Positions 9,311 to 18,012 are shown, counted from the first letter of the stretch. The stretch: 64,000 nucleotides of DNA from Sinomonas sp. ASV486 (GCF_030908215.1 NZ_JAVFJK010000013.1:5528-69527); one strand, 5' to 3'. Notes: generated by a model from the letters alone, not told the origin. A program made the numbers and translations.

Positions 9311-10093
9311 ATGAGTGACCTCGCCGGCTCCGTCTCGCTCCGAGCCCTCGACCTGGCCGCACAGGTCCGCGCCCCCGGCCATGACGCGTCCGGCCGCGCC
9401 GAGCAGGTGACCCACCAGCTGGAGAGCGCCATCGGACTGGGGCTCCTCAGCCCCGGCGAGCGGCTTCCGACAGAGTCGATCATGGCCGAACATCTGGGGG
9501 TGTCCCCGCTCACCCTGCGGCAGTCTCTCGCCGTGCTGCGGAGCAAGGGGCTCCTCGAGACACGACGCGGACGCGGAGGCGGGAGCTACGTGACCGGGGT
9601 GCTCCCCGTTGTCGAAGCCGACATTGCCCGCATGCTGCTCAGCCACACGAGCGACGACCTTCGCGATCTCGTCGACCTCGCGGGCGCGACTGCGGGCTCG
9701 GCAGCTCGACTCGCGTGCCATCGCGCCGATGAGCAGGACCTCCGGCGGCTGCGCAGCCTCGCGAAGCGGTTTGCCGCGAGCTCCGAGGCCCCCATGCTCC
9801 GCCAGACGGACGCGCGGCTCCATATCGGGCTCGGCGTCGCCGCACAGTCCCGCCGCCTGACCGCGCTCCTGATCCAGATCCACGCCGAACTCTCCCCGCT
9901 GGCATGGAGCCACGCGTGGGAGCACGAGCAGGAATCCGCTGACACCGAGCACGGGGCGCTCCTGGACGCGATCGAACGAGGCGACGCCCGCGCGGCCGAG
10001 GACCTCGCCGTAGCGCATGTCGAACGGGAAGGTGCCCTCATCATCGACCAGCATCTGGCGCTCCTCACAGCGCACCTCGTGGACCCGCGATGA
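9311..10093 (+). CDS. GntR-family transcriptional regulator with FCD ligand domain
   Basis: 260 aa from ATG 9311 (MSDLAGS). An N-terminal winged helix lies at about residues 25-100: LLSPGERLPTESIMAEHLGVSPLTLRQSLAVLRSKGLLETRRGRGG. It is followed by an all-helical FCD-type effector domain (SHTSDDLRDLVDLAGATAGSAARLA to the C-terminus). The start is uncertain: GGAGG at 9282-9286 would favour GTG 9290, adding seven residues. It overlaps the following Cache-domain gene by ATGA, implying translational coupling and a shared signal. The divergent alpha-glucosidase gene and the permease/SDR pair beyond are candidate targets. The AT-rich stretch at 9241-9265 between the divergent genes is the likely promoter/operator region. 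Confidence 0.88.
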   Translation: MSDLAGSVSLRALDLAAQVRAPGHDASGRAEQVTHQLESAIGLGLLSPGERLPTESIMAEHLGVSPLTLRQSLAVLRSKGLLETRRGRGGGSYVTGVLPVVEADIARMLLSHTSDDLRDLVDLAGATAGSAARLACHRADEQDLRRLRSLAKRFAASSEAPMLRQTDARLHIGLGVAAQSRRLTALLIQIHAELSPLAWSHAWEHEQESADTEHGALLDAIERGDARAAEDLAVAHVEREGALIIDQHLALLTAHLVDPR

Positions 10094-10797
10094 GCTCCCT
10101 CAAGCAGGCCCTGGGCGCCGCGGCGGAGTCCCTCGCTCAGCTACTTGACGGCGTGTTCGCGGACCTGGCCGCGCTGTCGGCGGCAGCCGCCGGCGCCCTC
10201 GCCGCCTCTGCCCCGTCGCGGAGCACGCTAGAGTCCCTCCGTCCGGTCGTCGAGCGCATCGTCCTGGCGCAGGACGGCCTCGTGGAGAGCGCCGGGGTCT
10301 CTGTGGTCTCGGGACTGCTGGCTGATGCCGAGACATGGCACCAGTGGTGGAGCCTCGTCGGGGGCAAGGTCGTCTTCGTCCCGCACAATCTCAACCCCGC
10401 ATCGGTCAACTTCTACGACTACACCGAGATGACCTGGTTCCAGGGGCCGCTGGCATCAGGCCGCCCCAAGCTTGTCGGCCCGTACATCGACTTCGGCGGC
10501 GCCTTCGACAGGAAGGTCGTGACCGCCGCGCAGCCGGTGCTCCGGGACGGTCGAGCGGCCGCAGTGGCCGGGGCAGACCTCTCGATGGACCACCTCGAGC
10601 GCGCGTTCCTCCGGAAGCTGGGCCGCAGGGACGAGGACGTCGCCCTCATCACCGAAACCGGCAAGGTGGTCGCGTCCAATAGCGCGCGATTCGCCCCGGG
10701 CACCCGCTTCGAGGGCCCGCGGGCCGGGCTCCGGTCGGTGCCGATTCCCGCGGCGGCCCTCGCGTCCCCTCCTTGGCTCCTCATCGTCGCCGGCTGA
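10090..10797 (+). CDS. Soluble Cache-domain sensor protein coupled to GntR regulator
   Basis: 235 aa, starting at the ATG inside the GntR stop overlap. Residues about 70-235 look like a single dCache/PDC-type sensor fold: HQWWSLVGGKVVFVPHNLNPASVNFYDYTEMTWF is the region of aromatic and Asn/Tyr residues that binds small amines or amino acids in Cache domains, then GPYIDFGGAF and VTAAQPVLRDGRAAAVAGADLSMD. No signal peptide or membrane helix is visible, unlike most Cache proteins, which sense outside the cell. Function is inferred only: a cytoplasmic ligand sensor or buffer working with the co-translated regulator. Confidence 0.75.
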   Translation: MSSLKQALGAAAESLAQLLDGVFADLAALSAAAAGALAASAPSRSTLESLRPVVERIVLAQDGLVESAGVSVVSGLLADAETWHQWWSLVGGKVVFVPHNLNPASVNFYDYTEMTWFQGPLASGRPKLVGPYIDFGGAFDRKVVTAAQPVLRDGRAAAVAGADLSMDHLERAFLRKLGRRDEDVALITETGKVVASNSARFAPGTRFEGPRAGLRSVPIPAAALASPPWLLIVAG

Positions 10798-10898
10798 ACG
10801 CCTCGATCCGCTTCCAGGAAGGAGCACGACGCCGGTGGCCCACCCTCGGAGGGCGAGTCACCGACGTCGCGCGTCAGGCAGACACGGGTAAGCAGGGA

Positions 10899-12581
10899 TC
10901 AGCTGGCGGGACCGCGGCTGCCGGCCTGCTGCAGATCAGGATCGCGCGGCGCGGACCCGTGCGGGGCGTCGTGGTGATGGTGCCCGGGGTGGTGCTCCTC
11001 GTACTCGATCTCGAGCTCGTCTGCCGAGGTGAGCCCGTTGGGCAGCTCGACGGTGGAGCGGGGGCCGGTGTACGTGTGCCTGACCCGGACCTGCCACGCG
11101 ATCCACAGCGCGAGCAGGGTCCCGCCGACCACGAGGGGCGTGTAGTTCACGTACTTCCACTCGAACTCGGGGTTCCACGGGACGCCGCCCGGGGAAGTGG
11201 GGAGCAGGGCGATCACGGTAGTGACCGCGATCTCGATCACGGCGATGAGGTTGAGCCACGTGTAGTGGCGCCCGAGGTGCCAGGTGCCGCGCTTGAACGC
11301 GGAGCCTTTGCGCAGCCGCTGGAAGATCGGGATCGCGAACGCGAGGTACAGCCCCACGACGCCGATGGACACGACCGCGTTGAAGGCCACCGGCACGGGT
11401 GCGCCGTTGATGTCCACCTCGACGAGGGCGGGCAGTGTGAGGACGATCGCGAGCACGGCGACGAGGGCCACACTGTACAGCGGCACCCCGCGCTTGTTGA
11501 GCCGGGTCCAGAACCGGGCGCCGGGGACCGCGCCGTCGCGGCTGAACGCGAACAGCATGCGGGTTGTCGAGGTCATGCAGGCCATGGCGCAGAAGCACTG
11601 GCCGACGGTCGAGATCACGAGCACAGCGCTGACCCACGGTCCGCTCAGGGCCTGGTTCAGGACGGTGACCACGCTGCCGCCGCTCGCGCTCACGGCGTCG
11701 GCGTCCTGCACGGCGAACAGGATCGCGAGCAGGAGGATCCACCCGCCGATCGACGAGTAGAGGATCGCCCGCCAGATCCCCTTGGCCGCCGAGTCCGAGG
11801 CGCCCTGCGTCTCCTCGGACATGTGGCACGAGGCATCGTATCCGGTCACCGTGAACTGCGGCAGGATCGCTGCCTGCGGCAGGACGAGCAGCAGGAAGCC
11901 GATCCCCGAGGTTGCCCCGTCGAAGAAGCCCGTGTTGTTGATGCGCTGGGCGAAGACGTCGGAGATGCTCGCGTGCCGCTCGGGCAGGAAGGCGATGATC
12001 GCGATGATCGCGATGGTTCCGACCACATGCCACCACACCGAGATGTTGTTGAAGACCGCCAGCAGGTGGCTCGAGAAGATCGAGAAGAGCGTCACGACGA
12101 CGAGCACGCCGACGAAGATGAGGAACAGCCGCGCGAGGGAGTACCCGTCGGCCCACTCCTGGCTGAACGAGGAGATGGTCAGGTCGATGAAGGTCGCGCA
12201 CCCGTAGGAGACGGCCGCGACGATCGCGAGCAGTCCGACGAAGTCGAGCCATCCGGTGAAGTAGCTCGACCGCAGTGACCCGAGCTTCGCGGCCCAGTAG
12301 TACATGCCGCCCGAGGTGGGCATCGCCGAGACGAGCTCGCCCATGCACAGGCCGACCACGAGGATGAGCGCGCACACCACGGGCCAGCCCCAGCTCATGG
12401 CCATAGGCCCGCCGTTGTTCCAGCCGATGAAGAAGCTGATGAAGGGGCCAGAGAGGATGGAGATGACGGAGAACGAAATGGCGAAGTTGGAGAAGCCCGA
12501 CCACGATCGCTTGAGCTCGGGCTTGTAGCCGAGATCAGCAAGTATCTCGTCGTCGGTGCGCTGTGATTCAGAGACTGACAT
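10899..12581 (-). CDS. APC-family amino acid/amine permease with His-rich tail
   Basis: 560 aa, 12 predicted helices. The SWSGFSNFAISFSVISILSG N-terminus and MPTSGGMYYW in helix 3 are characteristic of the Uga4/BAT1 (GABA, choline, amino acid) branch of the APC superfamily. The last ~60 residues are cytoplasmic, acidic and His-rich (EEHHPGHHHHDAPHG), a possible metal-binding tail. The ATG at 12581 has AAGGA six bases upstream. It faces the Cache gene tail-to-tail (101 bases between) and lies just downstream of the SDR gene on the same strand, so permease and SDR probably form an operon for uptake and oxidation of one compound. Confidence 0.87.
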   Translation of the reverse strand: MSVSESQRTDDEILADLGYKPELKRSWSGFSNFAISFSVISILSGPFISFFIGWNNGGPMAMSWGWPVVCALILVVGLCMGELVSAMPTSGGMYYWAAKLGSLRSSYFTGWLDFVGLLAIVAAVSYGCATFIDLTISSFSQEWADGYSLARLFLIFVGVLVVVTLFSIFSSHLLAVFNNISVWWHVVGTIAIIAIIAFLPERHASISDVFAQRINNTGFFDGATSGIGFLLLVLPQAAILPQFTVTGYDASCHMSEETQGASDSAAKGIWRAILYSSIGGWILLLAILFAVQDADAVSASGGSVVTVLNQALSGPWVSAVLVISTVGQCFCAMACMTSTTRMLFAFSRDGAVPGARFWTRLNKRGVPLYSVALVAVLAIVLTLPALVEVDINGAPVPVAFNAVVSIGVVGLYLAFAIPIFQRLRKGSAFKRGTWHLGRHYTWLNLIAVIEIAVTTVIALLPTSPGGVPWNPEFEWKYVNYTPLVVGGTLLALWIAWQVRVRHTYTGPRSTVELPNGLTSADELEIEYEEHHPGHHHHDAPHGSAPRDPDLQQAGSRGPAS

Positions 12582-12634
12582 GGGAGTCCTTGGGGAGAGA
12601 ACGGATCCTGAGGGATGAGAGTGGCAAGAGCGTG

Positions 12635-13402
12635 CTACATCGAGGTCAGGCCGCCGTCGATGGGCAGCAGCTGCCCGGTGATGTAGCGGGCCCAGTCCGA
12701 GGCCAGGAACACGACCGCAGGGGCGATGTCCTCAGCGGTCCCCTGGCGCCCGAGCGGCACCTGAGTCCCGACGAGCCGGCTCAGGTCCTCCGGGTCGAGG
12801 TGGCCGAGGACCGGGTCATTGAAGCCCGTCTCGATCCACCCCGGGCAGACGCCGTTGACCCGGATGCCGCGCCCCGCGTACTCGACGGCGAGCTGCCGCG
12901 TGAGGTTCACGAGGGCACCCTTCGAGGAGTTGTAGGCCACGAGATCCGGCTCGCCGATGAGCCCCGACACCGACGCGGTGATGATGATCGCACCTGACTT
13001 CTGCTTGATCATCTGGGGAAGCACCGCGCGGACTGTGAGGAAGGTGCCGCGGACGTTGACCGTGAAGCTCTTGTCCCACTCGTCGAGTGTCTGCGTGAGC
13101 GCGGTGCCTGCCATGAGCACGCCGGCGTTGGCGTGGACGATGTCGAGCCGCCCCTGGGTGCGCACGATGTCATCGACCACAGCATTCATAGCCCGCTCGT
13201 CCGTCACGTCGGCGACGGCGGCAAGGCTCTCGAAGCCGGCCTCCTTGATGAGCTGCTCGGTCTCGGCAGCCCGCGCGTAGTCAATGTCGGACGCCACCAC
13301 GAGCGCTCCGGCTTGGGCAAGTGCAAGGGCACTTGCGCGGCCGATCCCGTGGCCAGCACCGGTCACCAGGGCCACTTGGCCTGTCAGGGACAAAGGGTTC
13401 AC
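12635..13402 (-). CDS. Short-chain dehydrogenase/reductase
   Basis: 255 aa, classical SDR. TGAGHGIG (about residues 14-21) binds the dinucleotide; ASDID after beta-2 has Asp, favouring NAD. NAGV, the catalytic Ser in ITASVSG, and YNSSK (YxxxK) are all present, followed by PGWIETGF and a terminal ITGQLLPIDGG. The start is GTG at 13402 with GGAGG seven bases upstream. The permease gene follows after 53 bases, so co-transcription is likely. The substrate is probably a hydroxy compound imported by the permease; this is inference. Confidence 0.88.
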   Translation of the reverse strand: MNPLSLTGQVALVTGAGHGIGRASALALAQAGALVVASDIDYARAAETEQLIKEAGFESLAAVADVTDERAMNAVVDDIVRTQGRLDIVHANAGVLMAGTALTQTLDEWDKSFTVNVRGTFLTVRAVLPQMIKQKSGAIIITASVSGLIGEPDLVAYNSSKGALVNLTRQLAVEYAGRGIRVNGVCPGWIETGFNDPVLGHLDPEDLSRLVGTQVPLGRQGTAEDIAPAVVFLASDWARYITGQLLPIDGGLTSM

Positions 13403-13515
13403 TATCAGCCTCCGCGGTTGTCATGCGTTGAGTTCGGGCACCCCGAATGTGACGACAGTCACTTCCGTGGGCGATGGTCCAACTCTAGGGACGGTCACCG
13501 CGTTGCGCAATAGTC

Positions 13516-13527
13516 TTTAAATTTAAA
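13516..13527. promoter_or_regulatory. AT-rich 12-bp palindrome between divergent genes
   Basis: TTTAAATTTAAA is a perfect palindrome in an AT-rich island (13513-13537) within otherwise GC-rich DNA, between the SDR gene (minus) and the small hypothetical gene (plus). An operator or promoter core is plausible. Confidence 0.4.
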
Positions 13528-13615
13528 TGTTTATTTCGGTGAACTCTCCGTCATCGCGACAGTTGCCCTTGGTCGAGGACGGCGACGACCGAGCGAGCGG
13601 GTGGACGATGGACCC

Positions 13616-13990
13616 ATGACCGAGGACATGGAAATGATCCAGCGCGGCATAGGGATTCTGACCGCCGCCCTCTCTTGGGAGCCGGACGACCCGACCGCAA
13701 CGGCGATGTTCAAGGAGTCGCTGAAGACGCTGGCCCGGGTGGACGACACGGTGTCGGTGTCGTTCGCGGGTGGCTCCCCGGAGCAGGCCGCTGTGCTCCA
13801 GAAGGTGCTGCCCCAGGTGGTCCGGCAGCTCATCGAGGCCATGGCGCCGGACTACACGCGCCTCGTCCTCGGGATGGCCATCGGGTTCAAGAGCGTCGCC
13901 GATGCCTACCGGCAGGACGTCCCCGCCGCGAGCATCGAGGGCATCCTCCAGGCCGCCTCGCTGCACCTCGCCGAGGGCGACGACGAGTAA
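13616..13990 (+). CDS. Small hypothetical helical protein
   Basis: 124 aa, MTEDMEMIQRGIGILTAALSW to HLAEGDDE. Entirely alpha-helical in character, acidic, without signal peptide or membrane segment. I do not recognise a family. Codon usage and third-position GC match real genes. The ATG at 13616 gives the acidic start; a GTG at 13601 in frame would add five residues. It is followed by the hairpin at 14002-14039 and faces the phosphodiester-glycosidase gene. Confidence 0.6.
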   Translation: MTEDMEMIQRGIGILTAALSWEPDDPTATAMFKESLKTLARVDDTVSVSFAGGSPEQAAVLQKVLPQVVRQLIEAMAPDYTRLVLGMAIGFKSVADAYRQDVPAASIEGILQAASLHLAEGDDE

Positions 13991-14001
13991 TCCCGGCAGC
14001 A

Positions 14002-14039
14002 GGCGGACGACAGCGAGTGCCCACCCGCCGTCGTCCGCC
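14002..14039. terminator. Bidirectional hairpin between convergent genes
   Basis: GGCGGACGAC (14002-14011) pairs with GTCGTCCGCC (14030-14039). The inner parts (AGCGAGTG against CACCCGCC) pair with two mismatches. It fills the 60-base gap between a plus-strand stop (13990) and a minus-strand stop (14051). Member of the dispersed hairpin family. Confidence 0.65.
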
Positions 14040-14050
14040 AGAGAGAGGCG

Positions 14051-15715
14051 TCAGGGACGCCGCGCGGCCTCTGAGTCTGTGCGGGTGGGCAGGACGAGGA
14101 TCGCGTCGCCGACGGGCCGCTCCGACGTTCCTGACGGGGTGTTGACCACCGCACCCTGGGCAACGGCGGTCGTGGAGCCGCCGCCGTCGAGGTTCATCGC
14201 CTGGATCATGCCAAGGGACTGGGCGACGCCGGCCTCCTCCTTCAGGCTCAGCCCGAGCGAACTGGTCGAGCGGCCGTCTGCAGTCACCAGCATCGTGCGA
14301 CCCTGGGCGTCAGTTCCAGCGAAGGTGCGCGGGTTCCGCTTGTGGACCCAACCGTAGTAGAAGCTGTTGGAGTCGTTCTGGTGGACCATGCCGTCCTGGC
14401 GGGCGGTCACGTCCTCCTTGCCGTCCTTCACGAGCATGGGACCGCCATTGACGACACTCGTGTCCTTCGTGGTCGGCAGCCTCTTGCCGTCCTCGCCGAC
14501 GGTGTCGACGTTGACCCTCAGCTTCTGCCCGATGTGGGCGAGGCCGCGCAGCTGCGCGATGCCGGTGCCGGTGGCCTGGACGGTGTGGCCACCGGCCGGG
14601 ACCGCGGTTCCGCGGGAGTCTGTGACGGAGGTTACGGTGCCGTGGCTATCGAGGACTGCCTCGAGCCCTGCGCCCGTGGGTGACTTGGCCCCGAACTCGG
14701 GGGTGAAGGCCACGAGCTCATCCGGGTTGGTGCAGGTGATGTCCTGCTGGGGCAGCTCGGTGGGCTGGTCGCCCTTCTCGCCGCAGTTGCGGATCAAGCC
14801 GGGAGCGCGGTTGATGCCCGTCAGGGGCACGTTCGCGCCGTCCGCCGACAGGGAGCCGGCCCAGGTGAGGCGCTGGATGCTCGTGCGGTTGGTTGCACCA
14901 TCGAGGATCAGGCCGGGGCGATCACCAACGGGCTCGCGAAGGGTCTTGCCGCCGTAGACGCCCACGCCTGCCGGGTCCCCTGGGGCGCCGGCAGTCGGGT
15001 CGAAGACGAAGAAGCCGGCGTTGACGCCCGCGACCGCGTATTGGGCCGCAGCGAGCTGACTCGTGGTCTCGGGCGCCTCCAGGTCCGGACCGAAGGATGC
15101 AGAAAGCTCGCCGTGGTACTGCTTCGGGTCGATCGTGATGACATCCAGGTTCCACGGGCCGCGCGTCTGGCCGATAGTTCCGGCGTCGCCATCCCAGCCG
15201 GTGTAGATGACCGACGAGGAGTAGCCGGCCGCCTTGATCTGGGCGATCAGGGCGGAGCCATCGGCCTTCACGGTGAAGTGTCCGGCACGGACCCGGTAGC
15301 CCAGAAGGCCTCCCGCGTCGGCCAGCTGCGGCGAAACCACCTGCTCAACGCGTGCGACCACACCCGCCGTCGCGAGCTTGGCGGCGACCGCCTCCGCGGC
15401 CGACTGGCTCGAAAGCGCCGATTTCGGCGCGTCGGGATCGGGTGAGCCAGTGGGGATCGCGACCTCCGCCGTCCAGAACAGCGAGCTGTCCGCGGCGCCG
15501 CGATGGATCTGCGTCAGCGTGACCCCTGGGGCGAGGGTCTTCTCGGTCCGGGTCTCCGGTAGGTCCTGGGCGCCGAGGTCAAGGTGGGCGGACGGAACCG
15601 ACGCGGGCTTCGTCTGGGAAGCCTGGGTCGGACCCGCCGGACCGAGGAGAGAGGCTGAGACGACGGCCGCGAGGCCGACGGCGAAGAGGCTTCGAGGGGT
15701 CTTGGGTGAGCGCAC
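14051..15715 (-). CDS. Secreted phosphodiester glycosidase-like protein (NAGPA/DUF2233 family)
   Basis: 554 aa. A Sec signal peptide is visible: basic start, hydrophobic SLFAVGLAAVVSASLLG, cleavage near TQAS. The C-terminal half carries the phosphodiester-glycosidase signature: AGVNAGFFVFD (about residues 230-240), VVNGGPMLV, TFAGTDAQGRTMLVTADGR and the diagnostic MNLDGGGSTT near the C-terminus. Homologues include the enzyme that uncovers N-acetylglucosamine phosphodiesters; bacterial members are thought to act on cell-wall or exopolysaccharide phosphodiesters. An N-terminal ~130-residue SPOR-like stretch (AAEAVAAKLATAGVVARVEQV; YRVRAGHFTVKADGSALIAQI) probably binds wall. The start is GTG at 15715. 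It lies 3' to 3' with the small gene at 13616. Confidence 0.85.
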   Translation of the reverse strand: MRSPKTPRSLFAVGLAAVVSASLLGPAGPTQASQTKPASVPSAHLDLGAQDLPETRTEKTLAPGVTLTQIHRGAADSSLFWTAEVAIPTGSPDPDAPKSALSSQSAAEAVAAKLATAGVVARVEQVVSPQLADAGGLLGYRVRAGHFTVKADGSALIAQIKAAGYSSSVIYTGWDGDAGTIGQTRGPWNLDVITIDPKQYHGELSASFGPDLEAPETTSQLAAAQYAVAGVNAGFFVFDPTAGAPGDPAGVGVYGGKTLREPVGDRPGLILDGATNRTSIQRLTWAGSLSADGANVPLTGINRAPGLIRNCGEKGDQPTELPQQDITCTNPDELVAFTPEFGAKSPTGAGLEAVLDSHGTVTSVTDSRGTAVPAGGHTVQATGTGIAQLRGLAHIGQKLRVNVDTVGEDGKRLPTTKDTSVVNGGPMLVKDGKEDVTARQDGMVHQNDSNSFYYGWVHKRNPRTFAGTDAQGRTMLVTADGRSTSSLGLSLKEEAGVAQSLGMIQAMNLDGGGSTTAVAQGAVVNTPSGTSERPVGDAILVLPTRTDSEAARRP

Positions 15716-15829
15716 CGTTCAAGGCTACGAAGGCGTCGAGGGTGCGGGGGCAGATCCGTGCACAGTTGGTCCAAGCTTCCCGCCGAGTTCACCTCAGCCT
15801 CGAAATGCCCCCTGCGCGGTGGGCATTCC

Positions 15830-15839
15830 TTGACGTCAA
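15830..15839. promoter_or_regulatory. TTGACGTCAA palindrome upstream of secreted glycosidase gene
   Basis: A perfect 10-bp palindrome about 115 bases upstream of the GTG at 15715. It could be a regulatory site for the minus-strand gene. No supporting second copy was found. Confidence 0.25.
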
Positions 15840-15908
15840 CTGTGCGGAGGCGAGCGGCGCACGCGGTCCCCCTCCCGTGGCGCCGCCGCCATCGACCGGC
15901 AGCCTGCC

Positions 15909-16470
15909 CTAGGGACCATTCAGGTACATCGTCACCGGTCTGCGCAGCAGCAGGACGATCGCGGGCACGGCGATCAACACGATGGGAAGGTTATAGAGGC
16001 CGAGCGCGACCGTGCTGATGCCCAGCGCCAGCGCCTAGATGGCCAGCACCCGCGCCCATCGCCGCCTGTTCAGTAGGTTCATCGACGCGACCAACGAAAG
16101 CCTCGGTGAGGATCAAGACGGACGCCCGGAAGTCCTCGAAGGATTCGCCTGGCATCGCACCCACGTCGAACTCGCGCCGCAGATCGTCCGAGTTGTAGTA
16201 ATCCATCTGAAGGGAGAAGGTGCCCACCCCGATGAGGAGCTGGATCGCCGCCGTCGCGATGACGAAACCGACAGCGAGGCGTGTCGCGAAGCGCTGGCCC
16301 GCCTCGGTGGGCTGGCGCCGCGGAAACGGCGCGGGCGGCGTCGCGTACCCATCGCCACGAGGCTGCAGGTAGGGGTACTGAGACTGGTTGTCGTAGGGGT
16401 ATGGGGGCCGAATGTAGTCGGGCCCATCGGGCAGCCGCTCCGAGTCCCGCCGCGGGTCCTGCCTCTCCAT
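15909..16470 (-). pseudogene. Broken small membrane-protein gene (frameshift and internal stop)
   Basis: The first ~130 codons read well: a Pro/Tyr/Gln-rich cytoplasmic start (YIRPPYPYDNQSQYPYL), a membrane helix (LAVGFVIATAAIQLLIGVGTF) and MDYYNSDDLRREF. The frame then runs into low-complexity Gly/Ala sequence, ending at 15991. In another frame the expected continuation appears: NRRRWARVLAI, a TAG at 16035-16037, then ALALGISTVALGLYNLPIVLIAVPAIVLLL and a stop at 15909. This is the usual four-helix small membrane protein of Arthrobacter relatives, with a frameshift near 16080-16110 plus one nonsense codon, so it is probably not functional. Confidence 0.65.
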
Positions 16471-16614
16471 GCAGGAAACCTAAGCAGCCGGAGGCGAACA
16501 GCACGAGAGCACAAGGGCCCGGAGTCTACGCGTTCTGAAGTCGGGACCGGGACCTTCGCAACTGGCGCCGTGCACCCGCGCACGGAAGCATTGACGCAAC
16601 GGAAGGGAGCCGAC

Positions 16615-17157
16615 ATGAAGAAGATCCTCATCGCCTATGGAACGACCGAGGGGCAGACCGAGAAGATCGCGGACGTCATCGCGGACTCCCTCCGCGGCCG
16701 CGGCCTGGACGCCACGATGCTCGACCTCAGGGATTCACAGGACGAGGCCCTGGACGCCTACGACGGCGTGATCGTCGGCGGCTCCATCCACGTCGGCAAA
16801 CACGACAAGCGCGTCGTCGACTTCGTCGAGAAGAACCGCGGCACGCTCACCTCGCGCCCCTCGGCCTTCTTCTCCGTGAGCCTCGACGCACGCAGCGCCA
16901 CCGGCGAGGCCGAGAAGTACGTCGACGAGTTCGAGGAGCAGACCGGCTGGCGGCCGGCCAAGGTGGCCCTGTTCGCCGGCGCGCTGCTCTTCACGCAGTA
17001 CGGCTTCGTCAAGCGCCTCATGATGAAGCGGATCGCGGCGGGCAAACCCGGCACCCTCGGCACCGACACGTCGCGCGACTACGTCTACACCGAGTGGGAC
17101 GGAGTGCGGCGCTTCGCCGAGGACTTCGCCGCGGGTCTCAGCGCGCCCGGCGCGTGA
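16615..17157 (+). CDS. Flavodoxin-domain protein (protoporphyrinogen oxidase HemG-like)
   Basis: 180 aa. The N-terminus KKILIAYGTTEGQTEKIADVIADSL is the FMN phosphate-binding loop of flavodoxins (T/S-x-T-G-x-T equivalent: GTTEGQT). DGVIVGGSIHVGKHDKRVVDFV and AFFSVSLDARSA follow the HemG/flavodoxin-5 pattern, and the tail carries KRLMMKRIAAGKPG with the basic patch of that group. Family members move electrons from FMN, in HemG to quinones; in actinobacteria the role is mostly unassigned. GGAAGGGAG lies six bases before the ATG. It is followed by a strong hairpin. Confidence 0.85.
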   Translation: MKKILIAYGTTEGQTEKIADVIADSLRGRGLDATMLDLRDSQDEALDAYDGVIVGGSIHVGKHDKRVVDFVEKNRGTLTSRPSAFFSVSLDARSATGEAEKYVDEFEEQTGWRPAKVALFAGALLFTQYGFVKRLMMKRIAAGKPGTLGTDTSRDYVYTEWDGVRRFAEDFAAGLSAPGA

Positions 17158-17199
17158 CGGCGGACGACGGCGGGTGCGCACCCGGCGTCGTTCGCCGCC
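17156..17199 (+). terminator. Hairpin terminator overlapping the flavodoxin-gene stop codon
   Basis: A 44-base near-palindrome: left arm 17156-17177 and right arm 17178-17199, 19 of 22 positions paired, with the core ACGACGGCGGGTGC opposite GCACCCGGCGTCGT. It starts within the TGA at 17155-17157. Member of the dispersed hairpin family. Confidence 0.65.
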
Positions 17200-17248
17200 T
17201 CGTGCGCAGCCCCTGTCCGAATGCGGCGGGGAGCCGCAGACTCGAGAC

Positions 17249-17923
17249 ATGAAGAAGCGCGTGACGGCCGTGGGCGCGGGCGCCGCTGCGGCCCTCGTAT
17301 ACTGGACGGCCATCCGGCCTCGGCTCAAGAACTGGGGCGCGACCCGCGAGGAGATCACAGGCCCTTACCCGGGTGCCGAGGTGGTCCCCGACGGCGAGCG
17401 CGGAGCGACCATGGCCGTGACGATCAATGCTCCGCCGGAGAAGGTCTGGCCGTGGCTCGTGCAGCTCGGCGGCGACCGCGGCGGGTGGTACTCGTGGGAC
17501 CGTCTGGACAACGGCGGCCACCCGAGCGCCAGAAGCATCCATCCAGAATGGCAGGCCCTCGCCGTCGGCGACACCGTGAAGTACTGGACGGGCCGCGACG
17601 GCGCCGTCGACGCCTGGACGGTGGCGGTCCTCGAGGCGAACCGGTTCCTCGGTCTCCATGGGCTCAGCGACCTGCGCGGCCGGCCCCTCGACCCGGCCAA
17701 GCCGCGGCCGGCGGCCTACACGGAAGGGCTCTGGGGGTTCCTCCTGAACGAGCTGCAGGACGGCGAGACCCGGCTCGTCATCGGCGGGTACCAGGCCTTC
17801 CGGCCACGATGGGTCAGCCCCCTCCTCTCCGACGTGCTCTTCCCCCCGATCGTATGGATCATGCAGGCCAGGATGCTGCGCGTGCTCAAGCGGAACGCCG
17901 AGAGCCCCGCGCCAACGGACTGA
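17249..17923 (+). CDS. SRPBCC-family (START/Bet v1-like) protein with N-terminal anchor
   Basis: 224 aa. A short N-terminal hydrophobic segment (RVTAVGAGAAAALVYWTAI) may anchor it. From residue 50 on, MAVTINAPPEKVWPWLVQLGGDRGGWYSWDRLDNGG is the hallmark beta-1/helix-1 region of polyketide-cyclase/SRPBCC proteins, which enclose hydrophobic ligands. The ligand is unknown. Later parts (GDTVKYW; RPRWVSPLLSDVLFPPIVWIMQARMLRVLK) complete the helix-grip fold with its long C-terminal helix. The ATG at 17249 follows GACTCGAGAC; no strong ribosome site. Confidence 0.8.
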   Translation: MKKRVTAVGAGAAAALVYWTAIRPRLKNWGATREEITGPYPGAEVVPDGERGATMAVTINAPPEKVWPWLVQLGGDRGGWYSWDRLDNGGHPSARSIHPEWQALAVGDTVKYWTGRDGAVDAWTVAVLEANRFLGLHGLSDLRGRPLDPAKPRPAAYTEGLWGFLLNELQDGETRLVIGGYQAFRPRWVSPLLSDVLFPPIVWIMQARMLRVLKRNAESPAPTD

Positions 17924-18012
17924 TGACCCGGCGGGCGGCGGAAGTCCCCGTCCGGTGACGGCGGGCCCTTGTGCCCAAGGCCCCCATGGGGCGGGATGCC
18001 TAACATCGAGGC

